Positions 45,852 to 56,680 of a stretch of 64,000 bases of DNA are shown here, one piece after another. The stretch's first letter is position 1. Every line of letters begins with the position of its first letter. The notes beneath the pieces are model-generated. The model did no database searches. It was not told where the DNA came from and saw nothing but the letters and a program-made list of their open reading frames with translations. The stretch comes from Fagopyrum homotropicum (lineage: Eukaryota; Streptophyta; Magnoliopsida; Caryophyllales; Polygonaceae). Both the position numbers and the translations under genes were made by a program. The stretch lies in assembly GCA_033239125.1 (NCBI GenBank), contig BSWB01000004.1, positions 137,590,426 to 137,654,425 on the forward strand, read 5' to 3'.

Positions 45852-46242
45852 TCTCTATATGAAAACCATATTTTTCGGGTATATATTTTGTAGATACTTT
45901 TCCCTATATTATTTTACGGAGAAGTTTTCCGTTCCGAAAATCCCGCTTCGATCGAGTTATTTTAGTTCTCTTTCCCTTTTCTATTTATTTTCTTTTCTTT
46001 TCTTTTTCTCTTTTTTTTTCCTTTCCCTTTTCTTCCCGGCTGGTGAGATTCGTCCCCTTGATTGTTCTAGGAATATAGCACTTACTACAATACACTTCTA
46101 GGAAAACACAACTGAGCTTACCATTAATCAGTGGCTTTGAGATTTGGGGCGTGGATACTTCTAATCTATTATCGGGTTAACGTGGTAAACCGAGGACAAC
46201 ACTACCAGTACGAGTACCGTTAAGGTTAGTAAATTTTCCTAC
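45852..46242 (+). repeat. Gypsy/Copia LTR fusion fragment, second copy
   Basis: Nearly identical to 34,282-34,674 (a handful of substitutions), including the fusion point between the Gypsy-type and Copia-type parts. It ends ttttcctaca and borders ARF coding sequence directly. Confidence 0.8.
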
Positions 46243-47170
46243 ATATTTAATAGAACTCTGCCGAGGCTGAGATTCTGTAAATACCGGAGCCTGTGCGAAA
46301 GAAGTAGTTACAGGGACATGTGGTTGATGGAAATGGAGAAGGGGTAAAAAATATGCTTGACTCGACGGATTAACAGATCTTATGTCTTGAAGTGCAGTAG
46401 CTGCCCTGACTTGGTATATGTAATTGGGAAAACTAAGCACGGAAAAGTCAAGCCTTGGCTGCATGTATGGTGCTAGCCCAACTCCCTGAAGGTTCAAAGG
46501 AAATTAATAAGACAGTAAGATACCTGCCTTAACATACTTAGCCAAAGGAATAACAAACTCAGTTGGGCTGGTCCTGCAGTCAATAAGGGAAATTAATAAG
46601 ACAGTGGAATACCTGTACATGGCACATACAACTACACAGACAAAAATCATTACCTGGGGTTGTAAAGTACGGTAAAGCGACTATTTGTTGAGGCTGCATG
46701 AGCTGCAGCAGCAAGAAGCCCCAAATGCATGCTGTCACTTGAGAGAACTGATGAAGGCATCACTGTTTGGGAGCGACTGGCACGGCCAATCACAATAATA
46801 ATTGGTTTGCTACATTCCTGATGAGAATACACATAAAAAAAAGTAAGAATATTGTTGATCAAATAAATTAATATTCTTCCACCAGTTAAACCACCCACCA
46901 TATGAAAAGGACAGAATCACCAGCAACAAGTCTTTTTGCACTAACAAAGACTCCATCCAGCTGTTAGAAGATGCCTCTTAGGGTGACCTATAGAGATTGA
47001 ACATAGTCTTGATCATCAAGCAAGATAATATTCTTCTGCTTCCAACTCTTTAGGTTTCAAAAATGACATAAAAATTCCATTCAAATCTGCAAAATAAGAA
47101 ATAAATGTACTATATGATCATGTATATAGACAACTCACCACGAAAGATATGCCTGAACTTCCACTCGTTA
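46243..47170 (-). pseudogene. auxin response factor (ARF6/8-type) relic
   Basis: Exon-like blocks in minus order: about 47,170-47,139 (NEWKFRHIFRG, B3 DNA-binding domain end), 46,987-46,902 (KRHLLTAGWS, then after a short deletion VFVSAKRLVAGDSVLFI), 46,817-46,654 (QTVMPSSVLSSDSMHLGLLA, ...NSRFTVLYNP), 46,573-46,524 (TSPTEFVIPLAKYVKA) and 46,495-46,243 (VGLAPYMQPRLDFSVLSFPN, Gln-poor remnant of the middle region). Splice borders are kept. It has frameshifts in the second and third blocks, lacks the exons between KYVKA and GVGLAP, and is cut by the LTR fragment. ARFs bind auxin-response promoter elements in the nucleus; this copy is not functional. Confidence 0.85.
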
Positions 47171-47970
47171 TAAAAACACCATTGAGTAATAACTAGTGAA
47201 GCTAACGTTACGGGACATATAGTGGGCTTATATTCCCCCAATTCAGATTGGATTTGCACTAGTGTAAGATGATAAACCGAGAAATTATACACTTGCACAG
47301 ATTGTGTAGAAAGCCCCTCTTCAGCTAGCATAATTGCTACTATTATTTCAAAAACATTTATATGGATGGAAGTATTAAAAAAATTATCAGTTCTTCAAAA
47401 AATCCACAATGGAAAATTATAATCTTCATTCTGCTAACTGAAAATCAAATTTATATATGCAACTTTCCCTAGATTGAAAACTTACATCAACATTTTCTTG
47501 TCAGTATGCATAATCCGTATTTAACTTGATGACATCATGCCAACTACAACTTGATAGTATAGTTGATAGAACTCAGTGGTTTCACAATGTGTATCCTCCA
47601 AACCCGATCTTCCATGGACTGATGCACTTCTCATGTCATTTACATTCATCACTTGTAAGAAATAAGCCTGTAACATATGAATATAAGGCCATCTCCTATT
47701 AGATTATTCATCCCAACAGTCTGTTCAACAACCCTATACATCGAAGTAAATTGGACCCTAAACATCGAAATAAACGGACCCACCTTCCACGTCTACATAG
47801 TAACCTCAAAATCGAAATAAAGAGAACGAAAATAGAAGAATACCTACTTCAGTCAGTCATTCTTCAACCAGTCATCCGTTTCTTCAAACACAGTGAAGCA
47901 AAAGGGTATAATTTAATTCTTCAACCACGGTAATGGAAACCACTCGGGAACTACCAAATTGAGAGAAGAG
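47171..47970. other. DNA between two gene relics
   Basis: No exon of ARF (for example the first half of B3) or of acyl-CoA oxidase was recognised. Short repeated atcgaagtaaa/atcgaaataaa motifs lie near 47,740-47,820. Confidence 0.4.
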
Positions 47971-49474
47971 ATTGTACATGGAGCTGACTATCCCTTAGGT
48001 TAGAATTTATCAGCTGATATGGGACGACTGGGGGATTTCCGTTCATATGCTCCAAACACAGCCCCTTGAACGGGTTCTTCTGCTTTTGTGCAGGTATAAA
48101 TTCCAGCAAGAGTGCCTTGCTAAGCTGTTCATAATGACATGAACATAAATCCCAAATACTGAAGCACCTAGAAGACAAAAACTAGAAAAGGAAAAAATAA
48201 TATTGGCCTCACAAATTGCAATATAGTGATCATGAATTTTACGTCCCAAAACAACACGAACAGTTTTGTTCGTTGCAGGAGTTCTCTTCACATATAGAAA
48301 CTTCAAATAGTCTCCAGCAAAATTCATGGCATAGCTGCAGAGAAAACAAGCAACAATTAATAACGATTCCTGCCGTTGTAATTTTAAATAATATCCAGAT
48401 GCATCAGAATACCCAGTACTTTTGGTTCACTTAAGCCACAACATACAAAAATAATAGATAAAATATGAAATTCCCTAAGCTCAGAGGAGGTTGAACTTTC
48501 AGTAATAGGTCCATTGGATCAAAAAGTTCAAACTGTCAATGGAAAATAAGACCGTAGTGAGCAAAGTATTATAAACTTGATAGTGTTTACAGCTTCTCCA
48601 TCCTTATTTTGTAAGATATTTTTCATTGAATTAGAAGATTATTCATTACACTGATCAATATGGATGACTGTTCCAACAATATCCTTCTCAGGCCCAAAAT
48701 CTTCAGATACTCAATTCGTCTCCTTTATATATTGAATCTCAATTATCAAAAATAACTACTTTCTAATGTTAGAGAGATACTCATAACCAACATCCATCAA
48801 ACTCAAGGGGAGTATGCTTTGTGAAAATCAAAATATTCAAAGATAATGCAAAAAATGAGGCAACCTGTTTGGGAATTCAGTTGAGTTACTGTGAAGAACA
48901 CTATCAATAAGAATCCACAAAGTTACATCCAGAGTAAGGATTTTAGTGTTTTGGATGTCAGAAGTAAGAATTTTAGTTTAAATGTTACAATCTAAATCAA
49001 ATGGATCAGTTACTTGCAGAATTCCAATATGAATATCAGTGAGCAGATATAAGCTACAAAATATGATAATTCGATTTGCATGAGCATAGGGAAGATCACC
49101 AAATTAGGTTCTTGATGTCACACAGATATCTCTCTGATTAAACTAAATAAGTTAACTCATAAACAACTTACGTCTTTGCAAGTAAAGGTAGAAGACGTCG
49201 CTGGTGAGTAGGGTAGTCGAGCAACAGAACTTCAGGTTGAGTGCAAGAGAAGGCTCGCCTTGATAAAGAATACCCTTATGGAGGTGGCCAAACCAATCTA
49301 ATGAGAACAATAAAGGAAACAGAGATATCGACATCTACAGCTCAAGTTGTTTACTGTACGGAATGCAAGTTATTACAATAAATCAAATCGAAATTATCTA
49401 CCTTAGCTGTGTAAACTGCACTAGCAGCTATATTCACAAGGCCTGATGTCGGGAGAAAGAAATGCTGCAAAGCT
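47971..49474 (-). pseudogene. peroxisomal acyl-CoA oxidase (ACX2/3-like) relic
   Basis: Minus-strand blocks: 49,474-49,402 (SGLVNIAASAVYTAK), 49,297-49,172 (GLATSI, one-base frameshift, SLSRRAFSCTQPEVLLLDYP, THQRRLLPLLAKT), 48,334-48,256 (YAMNFAGDYLKFLYVKRTP, NKTVRVV) and 48,134-47,990 (EQLSKALLLEF, NPFKGLCLEHMNGNPPVVP, LRDSQL). Order, phases and splice borders fit a plant acyl-CoA oxidase, the first enzyme of peroxisomal fatty-acid beta-oxidation. The block with the LTWHNMRTLQ / REACGG region between the last two is missing, as are all N-terminal FAD-domain exons. It is a 3' fragment with disabling mutations. Confidence 0.8.
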
Positions 49475-49565
49475 CTGAGAAAAGTCATACCACATTATCA
49501 GCATAAAGTCCACTCACATGATACATGTTGATAAGATGACTTTTCAAACAGGACCTTTTACCAGT

Positions 49566-51944
49566 TTAAGCATCGACGATATTACATGACTGAAACTTTG
49601 TTGATTTGTGTCTCTTGCATCCTTCGAGGAAAGAGCGCCATATTAGAGCATTTGGTCGGAAAGGCATTCTACTAATTACTTGCTCTGCTTCCTTAAGATG
49701 ACCATATCTTGACAGTAAATCAACTATTCCTTGGTAATGAACCATCTCAGGCTTAATCCCATATACATTCTCCATTTGCATGAACAAGTCCAAGCCTTCT
49801 TTAACTAGCCCTCCATGTCTACATGCAGACAACAATGATACGAACATGACACTATCTGGTTTCAAACCTTGGACTTCCATATCCTTTAGTCTTTCCAATG
49901 CCTCGCCTGCATAACCATGATATCCAAGGGCTGAAATTAGAGTTGTCCAAGTGACAAGATTTTTCTCCGATGTTTCCCGAAATAACTTCACTGAAGCAGC
50001 AACACTTCCACACTTCCCGTACATGTCTATTAATATGTTACGAACAAATGTGTCACCGTGATCCAAGTTTGCTTTGATCATAAGACCATGGACAGATGTG
50101 CCTAGAGCAAGGCTACAAAGATTGGTGCAAACACATAAAATGCTTACCATAGTATACTCGTCAGGATCATTATTTCCTAACTGCATAAGCTTGAAAAGTT
50201 CGAAGACTTCACTATAGTACCCATTATGTGAGCAGGTTGATATCAATATATTCCATGAAACAAGATCAGGTTCATCCACCACTGAGAGCATTTCTAACGT
50301 TTTATCATATTGTCCATCTCTATTGTAAAGTGCGGCAATCACATTGGACGAAACAGTAGAACCTCGAGTTTCAAAAGATCTAGCCAAAACCAAAGCATCG
50401 GCTATTAGTCTATTTCGAGCATAAATTGTAATTAGGGAGCTTAATACATACTCATTGTCATGATGTCCTAATTTTAGAGTCAGACAATGAAGCTCTTTCA
50501 GCTCCAGGACCAACATTGATTTAAACAGAGCTGAGAAAGTGAACTCATTAGGGTACAGACCCGACCAAAGCATCTCTTTTAGCAAAGAAAGGGACGCACC
50601 ATGGTTTTCCTTTGAATAACTCTGAATCAAGGCATTCCAAGAGACCGTGTTTTTATCACGTATTTCAGCAAAACAATGATAACTATCGTTCAACAAATGA
50701 CACTTCCCATAAAAATCAACCAATGCACTGCCTATCTGAACATTAGTTTCCATTGCACTTTTTATCACTTTTGTATGAACATACGCTCCATATTTCGGCT
50801 CCTCCAATCTTTTGCAGCAATTAACAAGCCCAACATAAGTCACCTCACTAGCCAAAAGTCCATTACGAGACAACTCCAAAAGTAATTCCAGTGCTCTTTC
50901 AGGTCTTTCCGTTCTTGCCAGTGCACTTATTACCGTGTTATAAGATACAACATCGCAAAAGGGAAATGTTCTCAATAACTTCTCTGCTATCCTAATACCG
51001 CAACACTTCACATACATATGTAGAAGACTATTCAATACTAGAATTTCACAAGCCAGTCCACTTTTTATAATTAGACAATGCAATTGTTCAGCCAAGCTCA
51101 ATGCCTCGGCCCCTCCAATACTAGACAACAAACCCACCAAGGTACTATGAGAAACACCAAATCCCATCTTCATTAGATCCTGAAATAGAGAAACAGAGTC
51201 TTCCATATACCCATGAGACCCCAGTACCGATATCAACGAATTCCAAGACACCAAGCTCTTGACGTGCATATCTTCAAACACCTTTTCTGCTTCATACACT
51301 AAACCATGATTTCCCAACAAACCTATCAAAGCAGTGCCAACATAACTCTCTCTAGAGAACATCCCATTCTGTATAATCAGCGAATGCAAAACCTGCCCGT
51401 TACGAAGGTCCAAACCATCGCACGACAACACACCCACAAACGTGAACTCGGTGGGTATAAATCCGCAAACCCGCAAATCACTAAACAACCCCCAAGCTTC
51501 CTTTGCCAAGCCAGCACGACCGTATGCATTGATTAGCGTGTTATAGGAAACTGCATTCCTCAAAGGCATTCCATCGAACACTTTGCGAGCAACTGACACA
51601 AATCCTAGAGAAGCGTAGATTGAGATCACATTGTTGGTGAAGTAGATGGGTTGCCTCGCAAATGCACCCATTGTGACATTGAGTGCATGGAAAGACTGTA
51701 TTGAATCGAGGGTTGGAGATCCTTTACACGAATGTAGTAGATAACGAAGGCGTTCATCGATGAATTCATAGTAACGGAAATGAAGGCTTCGACTAACATA
51801 TGAATACTGTTCCTCTGGCTCTTGGGTTGCCGGGAAGTGCAACAGGGGTGAGTGTGCAGCGGTAGAGAGTTTGAAGGCGGAGACTATGGTTGTGCCTGCG
51901 TTGTAGGGAATCTTGTTGAGTAGTTTGTACATGAAGGAGGTCAT
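49566..51944 (-). CDS. PLS-class pentatricopeptide repeat protein
   Basis: An intronless frame of 792 codons from ATG at 51,944. The N-terminal 60 residues are Ser/Thr/Arg-containing and poor in acids, compatible with an organelle-targeting peptide. Then come about 20 helical repeats with typical PPR wording: ARKVFDGMPLRNAVSYNTLI, AEKVFEDMHVKSLVSWNSLI, VSWNALIQSYSK, NILIDMYGKCGSVAASVKLF, VTWTTLISALGYHGYAGEAL and GLKPDSVMFVSLLSACRHGG. The C-terminus (MVHYQGIVDLLSRYGHLKEA, MPFRPNALIWRSFLEGCKRH) is an E-type motif without a DYW deaminase. PLS-E proteins bind organelle RNA and often act in C-to-U editing with a partner deaminase. It recalls the Arabidopsis At3g58590 type, from memory only. The target RNA is unknown. 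Confidence 0.92.
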   Translation of the reverse strand: MTSFMYKLLNKIPYNAGTTIVSAFKLSTAAHSPLLHFPATQEPEEQYSYVSRSLHFRYYEFIDERLRYLLHSCKGSPTLDSIQSFHALNVTMGAFARQPIYFTNNVISIYASLGFVSVARKVFDGMPLRNAVSYNTLINAYGRAGLAKEAWGLFSDLRVCGFIPTEFTFVGVLSCDGLDLRNGQVLHSLIIQNGMFSRESYVGTALIGLLGNHGLVYEAEKVFEDMHVKSLVSWNSLISVLGSHGYMEDSVSLFQDLMKMGFGVSHSTLVGLLSSIGGAEALSLAEQLHCLIIKSGLACEILVLNSLLHMYVKCCGIRIAEKLLRTFPFCDVVSYNTVISALARTERPERALELLLELSRNGLLASEVTYVGLVNCCKRLEEPKYGAYVHTKVIKSAMETNVQIGSALVDFYGKCHLLNDSYHCFAEIRDKNTVSWNALIQSYSKENHGASLSLLKEMLWSGLYPNEFTFSALFKSMLVLELKELHCLTLKLGHHDNEYVLSSLITIYARNRLIADALVLARSFETRGSTVSSNVIAALYNRDGQYDKTLEMLSVVDEPDLVSWNILISTCSHNGYYSEVFELFKLMQLGNNDPDEYTMVSILCVCTNLCSLALGTSVHGLMIKANLDHGDTFVRNILIDMYGKCGSVAASVKLFRETSEKNLVTWTTLISALGYHGYAGEALERLKDMEVQGLKPDSVMFVSLLSACRHGGLVKEGLDLFMQMENVYGIKPEMVHYQGIVDLLSRYGHLKEAEQVISRMPFRPNALIWRSFLEGCKRHKSTKFQSCNIVDA

Positions 51945-53311
51945 GTGATAAGGTGATTTTTTTCACATGAGAAGGATCAGCAGTTCAGTACTGATGCATG
52001 AAAATTTTGCGGTTGTTTTAGCTTTGTAGATGCGTGTTGTTGCGTACCGACATTAGCAAATTTGCGGTTAAGTTACGACGTTGTTTAGGTTTGAGGCGGC
52101 CTTTTTTATTCGTGGAAAATTTTAAAAGTACAAGTGTGATATGCTACATGCTTATTCCGAGGCGATGCTAACTTGAAAAATTACGGAGTTGCTAGTGTTT
52201 GGGCGGGTTGATTGTAGTGATATGGTGACGGGGTCTTTGTCAAAACGTGATTGTTGTAGTTTGTAATGGGCTAGTCTTGGTACCCGTCCAGATGTAATAT
52301 TGACAGAATCTGCTCTACAAGCATATATGGTACCGCCAGACATACACATGGAAATTTCGTAGATATCTTCTTCAGGCCACTAATAAATTATTATTGCATT
52401 CCACCCGACGCCTCATGTCCAGACATCTATTAAATGTCTTGTTGGAAAGCCTGTTGTGGGGTGTTGTGGAGGGATTGGACGGAGCTTACACCTCGGGATT
52501 GTTTGACGCAGGGGTGTTGCATCGTCAGCGTCTAGCAATCGGCGAAATTGTACAACGAAAAATCCGGTTGCAGCATATGTGACAATCCTCCCTTGATAAA
52601 AGGATCCCAATTATGCGTGTTCGGTGCCTATTATTTTGATATTGTTGTCTCGCAGGAAGTGTGTTGTCATTATGTCTAGTGCAATAAACAAAACAAATTA
52701 ATGAGTTTATTTAGAATCGCCTGGTGGCTTCCCGTGTGGGTAAGTAGAGGTTGGAAGAACTATAAGTTTAATCAAATATATAGTATAAGGGAATACATGT
52801 TAGATTGTTGCTATGGTCCTGCTGGTTTTGAGGTTGAAAGTTGGCGTTGTGGTTGTAGGTAGATGACTGAATTCAAGGGACTGACAGTAGGTAACTGGGT
52901 GTTGTAGTTTTTTACTTGTGGTGGTGATTTAGGGTCCGTGGGGAGCTAATAAAAGGTAGCGTTTGAGAGATGATGGAGCTGAAGGAGATGATGAAGATGA
53001 ATTTTGAAGAGAACAAGGCGTTTGGAAGTCCTAGAGTATGATAGATTACAGTAGCGTTTGAGATATGAAATTTTCTCATTATGATCAGCTCCCTCAAGCA
53101 AGATTATAGTAGTTGAAGGTATATGAAAGAATTTTTTGGCCACAAAATTCCCTAGAAGGGCCTTACAATCTCTTTTATTTATATTTTGCTCAACAAAGAC
53201 ACAAATTTGGACATTCATCCATTTCAAGAAGAAAGATCGAGATGAAAAACTAACTCGAACAATTACCCTCAAACCAATTATGATCATCCTAGAACTTGAG
53301 ATATCCATTGC
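51945..53311. other. upstream region of the PPR gene
   Basis: The putative promoter lies on the minus strand from 51,945. A 36-bp copy of the repeat at 5072-5583 is at 51,969-52,004. The rest (52,400-53,300) has only short frames with no recognised domain. Confidence 0.4.
51969..52004. repeat. 36-bp copy of the 5.1-kb tandem repeat
   Basis: gaaggatcagcagttcagta followed by ctgatgcatgaaa matches 5101-5135 with one or two differences. It stands 25-60 bp upstream of the PPR start codon. Confidence 0.8.
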
Positions 53312-53727
53312 TGTTAACTTTGTGATTCATATTTGTATAGGATAGATTACACAAGTGCACGCAATAGAATTGACTTGTAATAGCTCCTAGGTCTAGTTGT
53401 AGCTGACGAGTGTAGTACTCGTTGCCGGTTCATTGGACCCTGGTGGCTTGGACTCATTAGGAAGTTGTGGCATGTGCTGTCTCCTTATCCCTTCTATGTG
53501 GTGGTGGCCTTGTTGCATGAGATGTTGTCTTCTGGGCAACAACTTGTGTTATATGGTTGGACCGGGTTCGAGTTGTGTCCAGAAGTTTGGCTTGGTTCGG
53601 AACCGCCTAAATGAAACGATGCGTTTGGGTTTTTAAGAGGAGGTATATAAGCAACACCCTACCTCTCATAACCCTAAGCGAGTTTGGCAGCCCTTGCTGC
53701 TGAGAGAAGAGAAGAAAGAGAGCTCCT

Positions 53728-53777
<50 letters not shown>

Positions 53778-54165
53778 AGAAGAGATCGGAGGTGGTTCGC
53801 TAGGGCTTGAGACGTTCATCCTCACCTACACCTCTCCTGAAGAAGATCTTCCAAACTGAAGATCACAAAGCTTGACAGAAAGCTTTGTGTAGCCACTCAG
53901 GGGCTATTCCGAAACCTTGTTCTTCGTTTATCTTTGATTCTCACATGTTCTAGATATAGGGTTTTTACTTGTTGATCTTGCGTGCATCTTTGTAATCGAA
54001 CCTATATCTGTAATCGTCTTGAATGCCTAGTGAAAACCGGGATCGGACCTCCCCTCTTGAGGTTCCGCAGATGTAGGGTTTTAACACTTGAACTGCGTAA
54101 TCAACTTGTGTGTCGATCTTTCTTTTGATGTATAATTGTATGATCACATAATAATCCAATTCACA
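53312..54165 (+). repeat. left Copia LTR
   Basis: Contains a (GA)n run at 53,730-53,770, about 22 bp longer than in the right LTR, which explains most of the length difference. Confidence 0.92.
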
Positions 54166-54168
54166 GAT

Positions 54169-54180
54169 TGGTATCAGAGC
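54169..54180 (+). other. primer binding site, tRNA-Met type
   Basis: tggtatcagagc lies three bases after the left LTR and matches the usual initiator tRNA-Met complement. Confidence 0.9.
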
Positions 54181-54445
54181 GTCTGTAATATTCTTTTTCT
54201 TTGAAAAATCGATTCATGTTGTTTGTTATGTGTATCTGATCTTGTCTTCCGCTGTATTGTATTTCTTTGTGTTGAAAGATCTGGTTTTACACTTGTTTGT
54301 TTCTTGGTTTCCTAGACTAGTGTATTCTGTTATCCCTTTGTGTGAGAGATCTACCTGGTTTTTTGATTTCCCCATTTGTATAGATACTAACTTGCTTTGT
54401 TCGTGGTTTTGTACAGGGTGAAACATAACAGACTCCACAATAAGG

Positions 54446-55250
54446 ATGAAGCCATTCAATGGGAGTGGTGACTTCACCATGTGGCAGGTGAAGATGAGGG
54501 CTATTCTCACCAAAGAAAAATGCCTCAAAGCCATCACAGGAGACTACCTAGCCATGACGTCCGAAGAAAAGAAAAAGGAGAAGAGTGAGCAGGCTCATGC
54601 TGAGATCATGATTAGGTTAACTGACGACATGGCTCGTCAGGTTGTAAGTTACACCTCTGCTAAGTCTCTTTGGGATGCCCTAGAAAAATTATACTTAAAA
54701 AAATCTTTACCTTCTAGGATCTCTTAACTGCATAGACTCTTTACCTTCAAAATGGACACTAACCTGACACTTAATAAAAATTTAGATAGATTCTTAAGAA
54801 TGAATCAGGACTTGGCTAGATGTGTTGATGAAATAAAAGAAACCCACCTTGCTGTCTTGTTATTAGGGTCTTTACCTTCTCAGTTTGATATTTTAAGAGA
54901 TGTCATTCAGTATAGCTCAGATAATATTACTCAAGAAAAGATAATAGAGGCCATAACTGAAAAGAATGATACCTTCAAAGTCTTTAAAAGTAAAACTGAA
55001 AAGAAATCAGATGTGAAACCTGAAGTTCTTATGGCTAAAGGAAACCCTAAACATTTTAAAAACAAGAAGAAGGAAAAATATGAAAAAGATAAATTTGGAT
55101 CTTCTGACTTTGACAAAAATAACAAGAAATGTTATTATTGTGAGAAACCTGGACATTATGCAAATGAATGTAGGAAGAAAAAGAGAGATGATGCTAAGAA
55201 TAATAAAAATCTTGATGGAAAGGTGTCTCTATTTGAAAACATTCAAATTG
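54446..55250 (+). pseudogene. Copia gag
   Basis: Starts MKPFNGSGDFTMWQVKMRAI and meets a TAA at 54,725-54,727; the same frame resumes at once (LHRLFTFKMDTNLTLNKNLD). Next come LGSLPSQFDILRDVI and the zinc knuckle CYYCEKPGHYANECRKK (55,130-55,180). A single nonsense change splits an otherwise open gag. Confidence 0.88.
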
Positions 55251-56680
55251 AATATCCTTGTGAATTGCTTATGTGTGCTGAGCATGATTCCTTAAATTCT
55301 AATGTGTGGATTTTGGACTTTGGTTGTACCATGCATGCTTCATTTGATAAATCCTTATTTAGCTCTCTGCATGAATTTGATGGTGGAGAAGTTATGTTAG
55401 GGGATAATACTGCCTTGGCTATTAGAGGGGTAGGAAATGTACCTATATGCATGTTTGATGAAAAAATTAGAGTTCTCCAGAATGTTAGATGGGTTCCACA
55501 ACTTAGAAGGAATTTAATTAGTGAATCTGCCTTAGATGACCTAAATTGTCAAATTAATACTAGTAATGGGATAAGGGAAGTTATAAGAAATGGAACTACT
55601 CTTATAAAAAGCATCAAAAAGGGTGGGTTATACCAGGTTATCATTGCACCTAATTTGATCCTTACCACTACTAATACTAAAATGACCTTAAGTCACACTA
55701 AAATCTGGCACAATAGACTTGGACATATTGGAAATACTGGCCTTAAAAATTTGTACAAACAAGGCATGTTAGACAAAGAACCTGTAGATATTGTTCTCTG
55801 TGAAAACTGCATCTTAGGTAAAAAGAATAAACACAGCTATAATAACTCATCTTATAAAGCTCAAAAACCTTTAGAATATGTTCACTCTGACCTATGGGGA
55901 CCTACACAGGTTGACACCATAGGAGGAAAGAGATATTTTATCTTTTTCATAGATTATTATTCTAGGAAAGTTTGGACTTATCTCCTTAAAAACAAAAATG
56001 AAGCTTTTGAGTACTTTAAAGAATGGAAACAAGCTGTAGAAAAACAAACTGGTTATACTTTAAAATGCCTTATAACGGATAATGGGCTTGAATTTTGCAA
56101 CTTTGAGTTTAACAATTACTGCAAAAACCAAGGAATTAAAAGACACCTTACTGTACCTGGAACTCCACAACAAAATGAAACAGCAGAAAGAATGAATAGA
56201 ACCCTTCTTGAAAAGACTAGATGTATGCTCATTAGTTCAGGGATGAAACACTCTATGTGGGGGAAGCCATAGTGCCTGCTACCTACCTCATAAATAGATC
56301 TCCTTCCTTAGTTATAGACTTTAAAACTCCTTAGGAAATGTGGACTGGTAAGAAACCAAACTTAACTCACTTAAAACCTTTTGGTTGTAATGCTTACTCC
56401 TAGATTTCTCAAGGAAAGTTAAACCCTAGAGCCTTAAAAGCTGTTATGCTAGGGTATCCAGAAGGTGTTAAAGGATATAAACTCCTCTTAATACAACCTC
56501 ATGGATATAAAGTCATCAGCTCTAGAAGTGTAACCTTTAATGAAGAAGAATTTCATTTTAAATCTAAAACTGATAATGTTGTAACCCATAGTTCTGAGGA
56601 GAATGAGGGTATAGATATTCCTAGCACGTCCAGAACTTTCTATGATCATAATGAACAACCTCACTTAAATTAAAATGATG
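55251..56680 (+). pseudogene. Copia protease and integrase
   Basis: The protease active-site region reads VWILDFGCTMHASF, with Phe where the catalytic motif DSG normally has Ser (DFG), so it is probably inactive. Integrase has the zinc motif IWHNRLGHIGNTGLKNL...CENCILGK, the core PLEYVHSDLWGP, DYYSRKVWTYLL, LITDNGLEFCNFEF and GTPQQNETAERMNRTLL. A one-G deletion in the run tgtggggga (about 56,260) shifts the frame; the next frame continues AIVPATYLINRSPS but has stops near 56,332 and 56,401, before LGYPEGVKGYKL and a stop at 56,671. Confidence 0.88.

Noticed and set aside
52394..52610. Overlapping frames on both strands upstream of the PPR gene
   Set aside because: No family recognised; the plus-strand frame has no ATG and the minus-strand one is only 65 codons.
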